Below are positions 1-11,275 of a DNA stretch of 64,000 nucleotides, piece by piece. The stretch covers positions 62,001 through 126,000 of the forward strand of contig OZ253551.1 of the NCBI GenBank assembly GCA_965262665.1, in the 5' to 3' direction. The position numbers were made by a program, and so were the translations under genes. This DNA is from CBDBND01 sp965262665 (GTDB taxonomy: Bacteria; Pseudomonadota; Alphaproteobacteria; Rhodospirillales; Rhodospirillaceae). The notes under the pieces are model-generated. The model was not told the DNA's origin. It ran no database searches and worked only from the letters and a program-made list of their open reading frames with translations. Each line of letters begins with the position of its first letter. Position 1 is the stretch's first letter.

Positions 1-2
1 GA

Positions 3-551
3 TATCTCTCTGGCCTCGTCATCGACGAGGCCGAGAACATGCCGTCAAGCGGTGCCTATTCCTCACGTTTCGGCACTCTGGTCCGCGCCTATTCGCTGGT
101 CGGCTTCACGCCCGACCGGGACTACCGCTACATCGAGATCAACCGGGTGCTCCGCCGCATGCATGCCGAGATCGTCGCCGAGACTATCGCCGCAATCGAA
201 GATCTCGGCGGGACCATTGCCCGGGATCCGGTCACCGATCTCCTGACCGTAAACGGCGAGTTCACCGCCTCCATCGCGGTCGCCCGCTGCCAACACACAA
301 AGGCCGGCTCCCGGCGCTGGAAAATCCGTCTGGACACCGGTTTCGCACCCGACCTCACCGTCGCCCTTCGCATGAACGGCGCCAATGACGCCGTGCTCGA
401 CTACTACCTTCTGCCACTCCCGGTATTGCGCACGAACCGGATCCGGCTGGCCGAGGAGAACGGCATGATGTTGGACGCCTTCCGGTTCGAGACGCTGGAC
501 TTCTTCTTCACCATGGCCGAGCGGGCACGCATCTCGGAGCTCGCGGCATGA
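3..551 (+). CDS. Recombinase-family protein, C-terminal part (5' end outside window)
   Basis: The frame is open from the window edge, so the N-terminus lies upstream. The visible 182 residues (YLSGLVIDEAENMPSS onward) resemble the C-terminal part of a recombinase-family protein that, in rhizobial plasmids and islands, precedes two ParB/RepB-like genes; recognition is from memory of that family and of the neighbourhood. The catalytic serine-recombinase domain would be outside the window, so activity cannot be judged. A Met inside the frame at 39 is not a convincing start because homologous-looking residues precede it. The stop overlaps the next start by four bases (ATGA), indicating translational coupling with the ParB-like gene. 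Confidence 0.6.
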   Translation, partial: YLSGLVIDEAENMPSSGAYSSRFGTLVRAYSLVGFTPDRDYRYIEINRVLRRMHAEIVAETIAAIEDLGGTIARDPVTDLLTVNGEFTASIAVARCQHTKAGSRRWKIRLDTGFAPDLTVALRMNGANDAVLDYYLLPLPVLRTNRIRLAEENGMMLDAFRFETLDFFFTMAERARISELAA

Positions 552-1444
552 CCGGCGCAGACAACGGCATCACGGTTGAGATGATACCGGTCGACCGGAT
601 CACCGTCCTCAATCCCCGGCTGCGCGACAAAAAGAAGTTCAGGGAGATGGTGGATAGCATTGCAAAGGTTGGTCTCAAACAACCCATCAAGGTGAGCCGG
701 GTCAACGGCTCGAACGGAGAGGCCGCATACAATCTGGTTTACGGCCAGGGCCGTCTCGAGGCGTTCATCGCGCTCGAGCAGAAGGAGATTCCGGCGATCA
801 TCACCGACCTGCCAGAAGAGGACAGCCTGATCATGAGTCTGGTGGAGAATGTCGCGCGCCGCCATCACCCACCGATGGAGTTGCTTCGAGAGGTCGGCGC
901 CCTCAAGGAACGGGGCTACACCGATATGCAGCTCGGCCGGAAGATCGGCTATACGCGCAAACACGTTCGCGGGATCCGGCGCCTTCTGGAAGCCGATGAG
1001 GAACGGCTGCTGGTTGCGGTCGAAACCGGTAAGATGCCGCTCACTGTCGCCATTGACATCGCGGCCGCGGATGACGAGCACGTCCAGCAGGTTCTTGCTG
1101 AGGCCTATGAAAACCTGGAATTACCTGGCAAGCAGTTCATTGAGGCTAAGCGTCAGGTCGAGCGGCGCCAGAGATATGGCAAAGCGCGTTTACCGGCTCA
1201 GGGCGATCATACCCGGACACGCCCCTCATCGGCCGCAATCAGCCGTTCCCTGATGAAACAGGCGAAGCGCCAGCGTTTCATAATCAAGCAGGCGGAAGTT
1301 ACCAACAGCCGGCTTCGGTTCTTCATCCAGAGCCTGCGAGTGCTGCTGGCAGACGAACACTTCGTCACCTTACTCCGCGCCGAAGACGTACACACCTTGC
1401 CCGCTCCGCTGGCGCGTCTGATCGAAGAGCTCGAGGGCGTATAG
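548..1444 (+). CDS. ParB/RepB-like partition-family protein 1
   Basis: A 298-residue protein. Residues about 10-100 form a ParB N-terminal fold: an initial VDRITVLNPR segment, then a YGQGRLEAF stretch at the position of the ParB nucleotide-binding GERR box. Residues about 125-165 look like the following helix-turn-helix (YTDMQLGRKIGYTRKHVRGI). The C-terminal part resembles the RepB plasmid-partition C-terminal domain. The start overlaps the upstream recombinase stop by ATGA, and one base separates its stop from the next gene, so the three form one operon. No parA/repA lies nearby, so a role in segregation is less likely than a role with the recombinase; that is inference. Confidence 0.75.
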   Translation: MTGADNGITVEMIPVDRITVLNPRLRDKKKFREMVDSIAKVGLKQPIKVSRVNGSNGEAAYNLVYGQGRLEAFIALEQKEIPAIITDLPEEDSLIMSLVENVARRHHPPMELLREVGALKERGYTDMQLGRKIGYTRKHVRGIRRLLEADEERLLVAVETGKMPLTVAIDIAAADDEHVQQVLAEAYENLELPGKQFIEAKRQVERRQRYGKARLPAQGDHTRTRPSSAAISRSLMKQAKRQRFIIKQAEVTNSRLRFFIQSLRVLLADEHFVTLLRAEDVHTLPAPLARLIEELEGV

Positions 1445-1445
1445 C

Positions 1446-2342
1446 ATGGCCGGCAAGGTGCCGATGGGTTTCGAACCCGAGAGCGTGACGGTCGCCGTGG
1501 AGGACATTCTGCCGGTTAGACAGGTCCCTGCCAGTGTCAAGAAAAGCCGGAAATACCAGCAGATCGCGGCCTCCATCCGGGCGATCGGAATCGTGCAACC
1601 TCCCCTGGTGGCGCGGCATGACACGCTGAAGGGCAAGTACGTGCTGCTGGAGGGTCATCTCAGGGTCGAAGTGCTCAAGGAACTCGGGATAGAGGAGGTG
1701 ACCTGCCTGGTATCGATCGACGACGAGGCGTTCACCTACAATAGGCACGTCAATCGCCTGGCGACGATCCAGGAACACAGGATGATCTTGAAGCTCATCG
1801 AGCGCGGCGTTTCCGAGGAGCGGATTGCCGAGACCCTGGATGTCAACGTTAAAAGCATTCGCGGCAAACGGGACCTCCTGCATGGGGTCTGCCCGGAAGC
1901 AGCGGAGCTCCTAGAAGACAAGCAGTGTCCGATCAACACCATCCGGGCGCTCAAGAAGATGAAACCGGTGCGGCAGATCGAGGTGGTGGAACTGATGATT
2001 GCGATGAACAACTACACGGTTCCCTATGCCAGGGCCCTGGTCGCATCTACGCCGCCGGACCAGCTGGTCGATGCCGCCGTGCCCAAGGTTCCCAAGGGGA
2101 TTTCGCAGGAGCAACTGGCGCGGGTTGAGCGGGAATTGGCGGGCCTTGAAGGCGGCATCAAGCGGATCGAGGCGACCTTTGGTTCCGATCATCTTCATCT
2201 GATCCTGGCGGCCGGATACGTCCGCTCGCTGCTCGGCAACGCTGCCATCGACCGCCACCTCGAAAAGCACCACCCGGAACTCCGGCAGGAGTTCGCCAGG
2301 ATTTGCGAGGCCACGGCGCTGGGACCGGAGGCCACCGGATAG
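1446..2342 (+). CDS. ParB/RepB-like partition-family protein 2
   Basis: A second 298-residue ParB/RepB-like protein, divergent from the gene before it. It has the N-terminal ParB region (ILPVRQVPASVKKSRKYQQI, then LLEGHLRVEVLKELG at the GERR-box position), a helix-turn-helix at about residues 120-150 (VSEERIAETLDVNVKSIRGK), and a C-terminal RepB-like segment. ATG follows the previous stop after one base. The pairing of two such proteins of equal length behind a recombinase is a recurrent gene triad on alphaproteobacterial mobile DNA; its biochemical role is not established to my knowledge. Confidence 0.75.
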   Translation: MAGKVPMGFEPESVTVAVEDILPVRQVPASVKKSRKYQQIAASIRAIGIVQPPLVARHDTLKGKYVLLEGHLRVEVLKELGIEEVTCLVSIDDEAFTYNRHVNRLATIQEHRMILKLIERGVSEERIAETLDVNVKSIRGKRDLLHGVCPEAAELLEDKQCPINTIRALKKMKPVRQIEVVELMIAMNNYTVPYARALVASTPPDQLVDAAVPKVPKGISQEQLARVERELAGLEGGIKRIEATFGSDHLHLILAAGYVRSLLGNAAIDRHLEKHHPELRQEFARICEATALGPEATG

Positions 2343-2741
2343 GGGAAATTCGGTAGCTTCCGGCGCAGAGTCGGCCGCTCCGCCGGGGCAGTGGTTGGCC
2401 GGAATGGGGACCCGGACCCGATAAGCGCGGGGACCGCAGGAGAAGCCGCACGGTGGGGCGGATCGAGCGCGGCGGTGGGGATTGGCGGCGAACCCGTTCG
2501 GAGCCCACTGGGTCGGCCGTTATAGGGCCGGCCGCGAGGGTGGCTGATCAGCAGCCGCCCTCGTTGCTGGGGGCAAAGGTGGAAGCGTGGCTTGCCTTGT
2601 CCGCCATCGCACACACACAGCCATCGGCCAGGCCTTTGCGGCAAGGTCGTCCTGCCGCCGATGGTGCCATGTTGTGCAGCGACAGTAATTTCCCCCGATG
2701 GCGCGGCGCATAGGAATTGACCAAAACCGGTTCCCGAATTA
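2343..2741. other. GC-rich intergenic stretch, no gene recognised
   Basis: About 400 bases between the ParB-like gene and the SOS box. Open frames exist on both strands, but their translations are arginine/proline-rich and resemble no family. I see no RNA gene or clear repeat here. Confidence 0.5.
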
Positions 2742-2756
2742 GAACAAATAGAGAAC
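2742..2756 (+). promoter_or_regulatory. LexA (SOS) box, alphaproteobacterial type
   Basis: The sequence GAACAAATAGAGAAC is GAAC-N7-GAAC, the reverse complement of the alphaproteobacterial LexA site GTTC-N7-GTTC. It ends 18 bases before the GTG start of the imuA remnant, where LexA controls imuA-imuB-dnaE2 cassettes in related bacteria. It supports both the host assignment and the identity of the broken cassette. Confidence 0.8.
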
Positions 2757-2774
2757 ATAAGAAAGGATCCATCG

Positions 2775-3187
2775 GTGCCGTGTGTCGACGTCTATCCCAC
2801 ATCCCATGTGGAAACCCCGCGCCTCCGTCCACGAGCGGAACCTGTGCCGGCCATGCTGTCAGAGGTTTTTGCCGGAGCCCCCATGGACGGGGCCGCGACG
2901 GGGTTCGTGCTGGCCCAACTCGGACCGGGCGGCAAGCCGGTGCTCTGGGTGCAGGATCGGATGTCGCGGCGCGAGGCGGGGCGGCCGTGCCTGGCGGGTA
3001 TGCGGCCCGGCGTGGACGTGCTCAGGGTCGATGTGCCGAGCACCCGGGACGCGCTTTGGGCAGCTGAACAGGGGCTGGACTGCCCGTCGCTCGGCGGCGT
3101 CATCGCGGAGATCTGGGGAGATCCTTCCGTCATGAATTTCACGGCGACTAAACGCCTGGCGCTGGGCGCGGAGGCCCGCGGCGTGCC
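2775..3187 (+). pseudogene. imuA: imuA fragment (mutasome RecA-like accessory protein), fused to dnaE2 remnant
   Basis: A GTG start follows a LexA box. The first about 138 residues match short ImuA (SulA/RecA-like) proteins, with VLWVQDRMSRREAGRP, then VIAEIWGDPSVMNFTATKRL and ALGAEARGV. ImuA works with ImuB and the polymerase ImuC/DnaE2 in SOS mutagenesis. Similarity stops at about 3187; one base later, in a different frame, the sequence is the 3' part of dnaE2. The rest of imuA, all of imuB and the 5' part of dnaE2 are therefore missing. The frame runs on to 3305 through out-of-frame dnaE2 sequence, so any product would carry a foreign tail. Confidence 0.8.
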
Positions 3188-4549
3188 ATCGTCCGGCCCG
3201 GCCCCATCCAGGGCGACATGGTGCATCCCTATTTGCGCCGCCGGTCGGGGGAGGAGCCGGTGGACTACCCGAGCCCCGGCCCACCCCACGATCCGCTGGA
3301 GTTGAAGAACATTCTCGGCCGCACCCTCGGGGTGCCGATATTCCAGGAGCAGGCGATGAAGATCGCCATCGACGCGGCCAAGTTCTCGCCCGCTGAGGCC
3401 AATGAGTTGCGAAAGGCGATGGCGACATTCCGCTCCCGGGGCACGATCGGCGCGCTGGAAGACAAGATGGTCGGGCGCATGGTGGCGCGGGGCTACGATC
3501 CGGAATTCGCCAAACGCTGTTTCGATCAGATCAAGGGGTTCGGGGAATACGGGTTCCCGGAAAGCCATGCGGCTTCGTTCGCCCTGCTGGTCTATGTCTC
3601 GAGTTGGATCAAATGCCATTTCCCGGATGTGTTCTGCGCCGCGCTGCTGAACTCCCAGCCTATGGGGTTCTATGCACCCGCCCAGATCGTGTGCGATGCG
3701 CGCAAACACGGGGTTGAAGTGCGCCAGCCCGATGTGAACTATTCCGGCTGGGACACGACGTTGGAGCCCACCGGCGCGGGGCGCTTTGCGGTCCGGCTGG
3801 GACTGCGACAAGTCGAGGGATTGCGCCACGAGGCCGGGCAGCGGATCATGGCCCATTGCGACCGGCCCTACGGCGAGCTGCAGGAAGTGCAGGAACGCGC
3901 CGGGCTGAGCGCCGCCGCGCTCCGCCGGCAGGCGCTCTGGCAGGCAAAGGCGCTGAAGGATGCACCCGATCTGCCCCTGTTCCGGTCCGTCCGCGACGAG
4001 GGTCCCGAGCCGCCCGTGCCCTTGCCGGTCATGCCGGTCTGCGAGCAGGTTGTCGAGGACTACCGGACACTGCACCTTTCGCTGAAGGCGCATCCGCTGT
4101 CCTTCCTGCGCAAGAGCTTGCGTAAACAGCACTATATCTCCGCCGCCGAGCTCAGGCGCAGCCGCAACGGACAGGCGGTCAAGCTCGCGGGCCTAGTCCT
4201 GGTCAGGCAGCGTCCGGGCAGCGCCAAGGGCGTCTGCTTTATCACCATCGAGGACGAGACCGGCGTCGCCAATCTCGTCGTCTGGCCCAAGGTGATGGCG
4301 AACTACCGCAAGGCCGTCATGCAGTCCCGGCTGCTGGCGGTCCAGGGTCATGTGCAGCGCGACGTGGAGATCATCCATGTGGTGGCCCGGAGTCTTGAGG
4401 ACCGCTCGGACGCGCTCCTGCGCCTTGCCTCCGGTGGCTCGGGATCTCCCAGGTTCCATGCGGACGGGACCGGCTCACCGCCGCCGGTGTCCGCCTCGCG
4501 CCATCCCCGCGACATGCGCATCGTCCCCAAAAGCCGGGACTTCCATTGA
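3188..4549 (+). pseudogene. dnaE2: dnaE2 (imuC) 3' fragment, error-prone polymerase without active site
   Basis: From 3188 the frame reads IVRPGPIQGDMVHPYLRRR and continues as DnaE2 to its usual end, HPRDMRIVPKSRDFH. About 453 residues remain of the roughly 1,050-1,150 usual. They hold fingers-type sequence (LGVPIFQEQAMKIAIDAAKF), the helix-hairpin-helix region (GFGEYGFPESHAASFALLVY) and a C-terminal OB fold (VKLAGLVLVRQRPGSAKGV). The PHP domain and the palm with the catalytic aspartates are absent, so it cannot polymerise. An ATG at 3218 could start a product, but no separate promoter is visible. It sits under the imuA LexA box in a shifted frame. Confidence 0.85.
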
Positions 4550-4632
4550 ACGCGGCACTGGATCTAAAGGTTTGGGCGGCGATCCGGGACCCCATGCCGG
4601 ACGCAAACGCTTCAGCATAGGAGGGGAAACGC

Positions 4633-5325
4633 TTAGCCGCTGCCGCCCACCAGCGCCGCGACGGTGTCGGCGTATTCCTCAAGTGCGGCATGGCCCTTTG
4701 GCGTCAGGCCGTAGACCCCGCGGGGCGTATCGGGGACACGTTGGAACCAGCCATAGTGATCGGAGCGCATCATGGTGCCAGCCCTGGCGACACCGGTAAC
4801 CCGGGCGACAATTGCGGCCTTTGCCGGACCGTTACGGCGGAGATGCACAGCGCAGCGAAGAGCGTCCTGCCGGTAGGCCGTCATGACCTTGCGCCGGTTT
4901 GAGCCACCCACAGCCGGATCGCCAACCCGATGCTGAAACTCCCGCAGCAACCGCCCGGCCGCTGGTTTGCGTTTGCGCGGCCGGAAGACGGCGGGGTCGA
5001 GCAGCGCTTCCACAAACGGCCTGGGCTCAAGCCGGACCGTCAGGAGCCCGAGCCCGAGCCGGCGGCAGAGTGCCAGGGCATCCTTCCTGCGGGTGGTGCG
5101 GCCGGAAAACGGCGGAATTGCAAGATAGACGTTATCGGAAAGCCCCTGCCGGGCGATTCCCTGAAAGACCAGCGGCAGGGAGAAAGAGGTCTTCAACTCG
5201 ACAATGACAGGTGGCTCCACGCCCCGGACCGCGACGACGTCGCAGCCGTTGATCTCTCCCTTCACGGCATAGCCCTGCGCTTCAAGGAATGCCTTTACCG
5301 GCGGATAGAGGTCGTGTTCGTGCAT
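4633..5325 (-). CDS. DUF2161-family PD-(D/E)XK phosphodiesterase-like protein
   Basis: A 230-residue protein starting MHEHDLYPPVKAFLEAQGY. It matches the DUF2161 group of putative phosphodiesterases with a nuclease-like core: GCDVVAVRG followed by PVIVELKTSF supplies the Asp and Glu-x-Lys of a PD-(D/E)XK site at about residues 30-50. The C-terminal half looks like a winged-helix segment (AAIVARVTGVARAGTMMRSD). The frame is open for another 20 codons upstream, but the chosen Met matches where the family begins. It converges on the dnaE2 remnant. The substrate is unknown. Confidence 0.7.
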   Translation of the reverse strand: MHEHDLYPPVKAFLEAQGYAVKGEINGCDVVAVRGVEPPVIVELKTSFSLPLVFQGIARQGLSDNVYLAIPPFSGRTTRRKDALALCRRLGLGLLTVRLEPRPFVEALLDPAVFRPRKRKPAAGRLLREFQHRVGDPAVGGSNRRKVMTAYRQDALRCAVHLRRNGPAKAAIVARVTGVARAGTMMRSDHYGWFQRVPDTPRGVYGLTPKGHAALEEYADTVAALVGGSG

Positions 5326-5563
5326 GAGTGAACTCTGCCAGAGGCGGCTTGTGCGGGAAAGCGGGGCGGGGCAGTCATTGGTCAACGAAGTTTATCTCGT
5401 TGCCGCAAACTCACGGTAGAAGGGCCGTTATCCGTTCGCCTCAGCCGACCTTCGAGGGCCCTTGCCGATCACGCTTCGTGATGAAACTGCCGCCCCTGGC
5501 GATGGCATCCACCGCCGTGCCGATCATGCTGACGGACGGACCACTGCCGCCGAACAGGGCAAC

Positions 5564-5743
5564 CTGGCCGCGTTCCGCAAAAGACTCTACGACAGCGTCG
5601 ATGCGCTGCAGGCTGATCTGGATCAATGGCTACATCACTACAACACGGAACGAACTCATCAGGGCAAAATGTGTTGCGGCAGAACGCCGTTCCAGACCAT
5701 GATCGAGGGCAAAGAAATCTGGAAGGAAAAGTTCGTGAACTGA
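5564..5743 (+). pseudogene. IS481-family transposase, C-terminal scrap
   Basis: About 60 codons encode the end of an IS481-type transposase (LHHYNTERTHQGKMCCGRTP and IWKEKFVN before the stop). The catalytic core is missing, and the sequence before 5564 does not belong to the same protein, so this is an IS relic abutting unrelated DNA. Confidence 0.7.
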
Positions 5744-5808
5744 ACTTGACCTAACAGAGGCCGCCGGAAAAACGGCCAACTGTCAGATCACAGCGGAACT
5801 AATACAGG

Positions 5809-8103
5809 TCAGGCCGCTCCCTCTGCCGCGCTTTTCAATTTCCGCTTCCGCGGTATTTTCGCCTGCGCTGTATTTCCTTTCACCTTCGGAACCCGCGTAT
5901 TCTGCGCCCGGCCTTTGCGGCCCTTTGCAGGGTTCGCCCGCCGGTTCGCATCGATCCACTTGGACATCGTGACCGAGCAGGCCCTGGCTTTCTCGGGCAC
6001 GGCGACACCGTTCTCCCGCGCGATCGCCTCGGCGAACGACATCTGTGCCGGGCTCGGCGGCCTGTTTGATGTGTCTGCGGTGATCCGCGCATCGCCATTG
6101 CCTGACCCTTTCTTTGGCGCATGCAGATCCAGGAACGCTCGGCATACCGCTGCCGATTTCGTATACCCCTTCGGTGGTTTGATGCCCTTGCGCTTGGCGA
6201 TCAAAGCCGTGAACCGCTTCATCGCCGCCGTTGGCGGGCGCGCCTTGCTGTTTTCCCCGCTGAGCGCGTCGCTCGGTTCGATCCTCTCCCCGGCTGTAGC
6301 GCCATCCGCGAGCCTGCCGATGATGCGCCGGGCGGCAGCACACACTGCATCGATTGCACCTATCATCTCCTGTTTGCCGGTCACAACATCGTCCAGCAGG
6401 CATTCCAGTTCCGCCGTCACACCCGGGTCCACCAAAGCCGGATCAGCGCGCTTCAGTACCTTGAACAGCGCCAGCCCCCGCTCGGTCGGCACGGTGTTCT
6501 TTCCCTCTGCCGCCAGGAAACCCTGCTGCTTCAGCCCGGCGATGATCTCCGCCCGTGTCGCCGGTGTGCCGATCCCCTTGGCCTCCTTGAGACGGTCCCG
6601 CAGGGCCTCGTCCTCGACGAAGCGCCAGGCATTCTGCATCGCTTCGATCAGCGTGCCTTCCTTATAGCGCGGCGGCGGCCGGGTTTCCTTGTCCTCGATC
6701 TCCGCATCGCGCAATCGCGCGGGCTCCTGGTCGCGCAGCTTGGGCAGCGCCTGCACCGCCTCGCCCTTCTCCTCGGCAGGTTGCCAGTCGGGAAAGGCGC
6801 TGCGCCAGCCGGGCTCGATGGGCTGGCGCCCGGCGGAACGGAACTCGAAGCCACACACATCCAGCGTTACCGTCGTCTGCCGGTAGCGGTAATCGGGCAT
6901 GACCGATGCGAGGTATGACCGCGCGACGGCGTCGAACAGTTTCTTCTCGTCGCCCGACAGGCGCGGCCAGATCTCGCCCAGATCCTGGATCGTGTTGACG
7001 TTGGGAATAACAGCGTGATGGCTCGCGCCCTCGATCCCTTTATCGTAGAAGCTGCCGTTCCGCCCTTTGCGGATCGACGGCGGCGACGGCACGGAGATCG
7101 TTGCGTAGGCTTTCCCCGCCTGCAACGCTGCAACGATCTTCGCTACGTCCACGACCGCGCTCTCGGGCAGGTAGCGCACCTCGGCGCGTGGATAGGTCAG
7201 GATCTTCTTGCCCGCGCCGTCGTAGAGTTCCTGGGCCACTTCCAAAGTCTTGGCAGCGGTCCAGCCGAACCGGGCGCTGCAAAGCTTTTGCAACGAGGGC
7301 AGGTCGTGGAGCCTGGGCGGGCGTTGGCGCTTATCCTCCACCCGCACGCGGAGCGGTCCTTTGAAGTCTTGCGTCGCCTTAACAACGGCCTGGGCGTCAT
7401 CCCGTTTAAGGATCCGGTCCTTCGGTGCGTGGCGCATCCTAAACGCCCCGGCCTTCACTTCTGCGGTGGCGACGACCTCGAAGTAGGGCACCGGAACGAA
7501 GTCGCGGATCTCCAGTTCCCGTTTACAGGCGATCGCGAGCGTCGGCGTCTTGACCCGGCCAACCCCGATCACACTCCGCGTACCCCGGCCGAGCGTGACG
7601 GTCGCGGTGCGCGTCAACGACAGATTGTAGATCTGATCGGCTTGCCGGCGCGCAACAGCGGCGGCGTAGAGACAGGCATGTTCGCTGTTGGGCCGGGCGC
7701 GGACGAACGCCTCACGGATGGTTTGTGAATCCTGCGCAGTAAACAACACCCGCAGGACCTCGCCGCGATAGCCGCAGTGCTCCAGGATCTCCTGGCCGAT
7801 GAGCTGCCCTTCGCGGTCGCAATCGGTGGCGAGCCACACCCGTTTAACGCGGCGCAGAGCCGTGCGAATAGCCTTCAGTTTCGCTGCCTTGTTGCCGCCC
7901 GGAGCTGGTTTGGTGCCGTACAGCCCCTCGGGCCTTAGCAGTACCGCCGACCAGCGTTTCCAGGACGGGTTCACATCTTCCGGCTCGCACAGGTCGAGCA
8001 GATGGCCCTCGGCCGCCAGGACAGCACCATAGCGGGACCCGACGGCAGCGCGAACATCCTTCGCCTGGCTGGATTTCTCGGTGATGACGATCTGATCGGT
8101 CAT
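5809..8103 (-). CDS. topB: DNA topoisomerase III-type type IA topoisomerase
   Basis: A 764-residue type IA topoisomerase that relaxes or decatenates DNA through a 5'-phosphotyrosine link. The TOPRIM domain has EGHLLDL at residues 32-38 and the acidic triad TDCDREGQ (D94, D96, E98). The catalytic tyrosine is Y304 in ILTYPRAEVRYLP; the usual YPRTDSRYLP signature is changed just after the Tyr-Pro-Arg, as in many plasmid and island TopB proteins. A GIGTPATRAEIIAGL motif follows near residue 520. The C-terminus is Lys/Arg-rich and has no zinc fingers. It follows recQ on the same strand after 117 bases. TopB genes of this type are common on integrative conjugative elements, consistent with the relaxase fragment upstream. 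Confidence 0.9.
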   Translation of the reverse strand: MTDQIVITEKSSQAKDVRAAVGSRYGAVLAAEGHLLDLCEPEDVNPSWKRWSAVLLRPEGLYGTKPAPGGNKAAKLKAIRTALRRVKRVWLATDCDREGQLIGQEILEHCGYRGEVLRVLFTAQDSQTIREAFVRARPNSEHACLYAAAVARRQADQIYNLSLTRTATVTLGRGTRSVIGVGRVKTPTLAIACKRELEIRDFVPVPYFEVVATAEVKAGAFRMRHAPKDRILKRDDAQAVVKATQDFKGPLRVRVEDKRQRPPRLHDLPSLQKLCSARFGWTAAKTLEVAQELYDGAGKKILTYPRAEVRYLPESAVVDVAKIVAALQAGKAYATISVPSPPSIRKGRNGSFYDKGIEGASHHAVIPNVNTIQDLGEIWPRLSGDEKKLFDAVARSYLASVMPDYRYRQTTVTLDVCGFEFRSAGRQPIEPGWRSAFPDWQPAEEKGEAVQALPKLRDQEPARLRDAEIEDKETRPPPRYKEGTLIEAMQNAWRFVEDEALRDRLKEAKGIGTPATRAEIIAGLKQQGFLAAEGKNTVPTERGLALFKVLKRADPALVDPGVTAELECLLDDVVTGKQEMIGAIDAVCAAARRIIGRLADGATAGERIEPSDALSGENSKARPPTAAMKRFTALIAKRKGIKPPKGYTKSAAVCRAFLDLHAPKKGSGNGDARITADTSNRPPSPAQMSFAEAIARENGVAVPEKARACSVTMSKWIDANRRANPAKGRKGRAQNTRVPKVKGNTAQAKIPRKRKLKSAAEGAA

Positions 8104-8220
8104 GACAAGCCGCTTGGGGTCAATCAGTGTAAATCAATCAAAAGAACATAATATGAACATCCGAACGCGGCAAGCCAGTCTTCACCGTCAATACTGGTCC
8201 CATTCAGGCAAGTCCCACGT

Positions 8221-10067
<1,847 letters not shown>

Positions 10068-10071
<4 letters not shown>

Positions 10072-10940
10072 TGCAGCACCACGCCGGTGTCTTCCAGCCG
10101 GACCTCAAAACTCAGGAAGCGGTCGAACAGTGAACTCTTGCGCCAGGCATGTGACATGCCCGTCCCGGCGCCCGTGGCCTCGTCCTCGCCCCGGCACTCG
10201 ACCAGCCCGAACCAGTAGAGCGGCCGCAGGATGCGTGCCTCCAGTATGAGCGGTCCGAGGTCCGATCCCGGCTCCAGAACCGCGTCGCAGGGAATCGTGC
10301 ATAAGCGGCAAAGGCTCTCCGGCGGCTGCCACTCATCCGCCGCGACGGAGAGGGACCACAGCACGAGGCCGATTTGCTCCTGCGGCCATGCATCCAGCAG
10401 GCCGCGCCCGAACGAAGTAAGGTCCAAATGCCAGAACCTGAGGTGAAACAATATGGACTGTAGTGCGCCGCCGTTCCCGTCCAGCATGTCCCGGCCCAAT
10501 CGGGTCGCGTGGAGCCGGCCGCGGTCCTGCTCGACCAACTCGGCCAGTTCGGCGAGCGTGCGCACAAAATGCAGGTGCAGGAAATCCCTCTCATTGAGGA
10601 CTTTCCTGTAGCGCCGCGCATCAACGGGATCATAACCGGGCCAGATCATGGCCTCCTCCATCGCGGAGACGGTGGCGCGCGAAAGGTTGCCTGCGGCGGT
10701 CAGCTTCAGTCCGCCGCCGCCGTCGGCCGCGCGAAGCAGAACCAGGGCGTTGCGGGCGATGGCCGAACGCGCAAGCTCGTCTGCCGTCAGATCGTCTGCG
10801 AGGTGAAGCACTGGGTTCTCCGCCGAGGGCTCGTCCATCAGATCGTCGAGACTTTCGGGGTCAAGCATGACCCAGGCGGGTTCCAGATCTCCCAGCCAGG
10901 ATAACAGGTCCCGGGTTAGGCGGCCCACCGGCGGCATCAC
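10068..10940 (-). CDS. Unrecognised protein coupled to recQ
   Basis: About 290 residues, starting at GTG with an ATG one codon later. I recognise no family. The protein is acidic to neutral, predicted mostly helical, with a Trp-rich middle (SILFHLRFWHLDLTSFGRG) and a CRLCTIPCDAV stretch that could bind a metal. No signal peptide or membrane segment is seen. It overlaps recQ downstream (TTGA) and the HigA-like gene upstream (GTGA), so it is an integral member of this operon and may assist the helicase; that is inference from position. Confidence 0.6.
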
Positions 10941-11275
10941 GGCCGCACTGCCTGGTGTGCGCCGGAACCGCTAAACCGCCCAGGTTTCAGTGTCGGTATT
11001 CCGGAAACATTCACCGTTCGCCCGGCCCGCGCCGGACCCTGGTTGCAATGCATGTTGACCCGGAAATCGCCGTTGTTGTCGAGCAGCTTGCCTAACCGCA
11101 CGGCCATTCCGGCGGTGACCGGCTGCTTCTCGTTGAGGACACGGTAAAGTGCCTGCCGGTATACTATTAGAGCATCCGTCACCGCCGTCTTGCTCATCGC
11201 CCGTCCTGGCAGAATATCCTCACGCAGGAGTTTCCCCGGATGCACCGGGTCCGCCGCCGGGTTCCTTTCGCTCAT
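10937..11275 (-). CDS. HigA-like XRE-family regulator without a visible HigB toxin
   Basis: A 112-residue protein beginning with HPGKLLREDILPGRAMSKTA, which resembles HigA-type antitoxins (HPGE-LREE-pattern) and carries a helix-turn-helix at about residues 25-65. The end of the domain (VRLGKLLDNNGDFRVNMH) parallels the usual family ending. No HigB-like toxin is found upstream on this strand or downstream. It is the first gene of an overlapping cluster (this gene, unknown gene, recQ, then topB), so it may serve as the cluster's autoregulator rather than as an antitoxin. Confidence 0.55.
   Translation of the reverse strand: MSERNPAADPVHPGKLLREDILPGRAMSKTAVTDALIVYRQALYRVLNEKQPVTAGMAVRLGKLLDNNGDFRVNMHCNQGPARAGRTVNVSGIPTLKPGRFSGSGAHQAVRP

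Noticed and set aside
404..1081. Long open frame antisense to the first ParB-like gene
   Set aside because: The translation has no family resemblance and lies fully opposite a well-supported gene; such antisense frames are common in GC-rich DNA.
2792..4132. A 446-codon open frame antisense to the imuA/dnaE2 remnant
   Set aside because: It is opposite clear ImuA and DnaE2 homology and its composition (Arg/His/Gln-rich) is that of a shadow frame.
5442..5562. Minus-strand end reading GTAVDAIARGGSFITKRDRQ before a stop
   Set aside because: It looks like the tail of a real gene, but I cannot name the family and the upstream part is replaced by IS481 sequence; too little to annotate.
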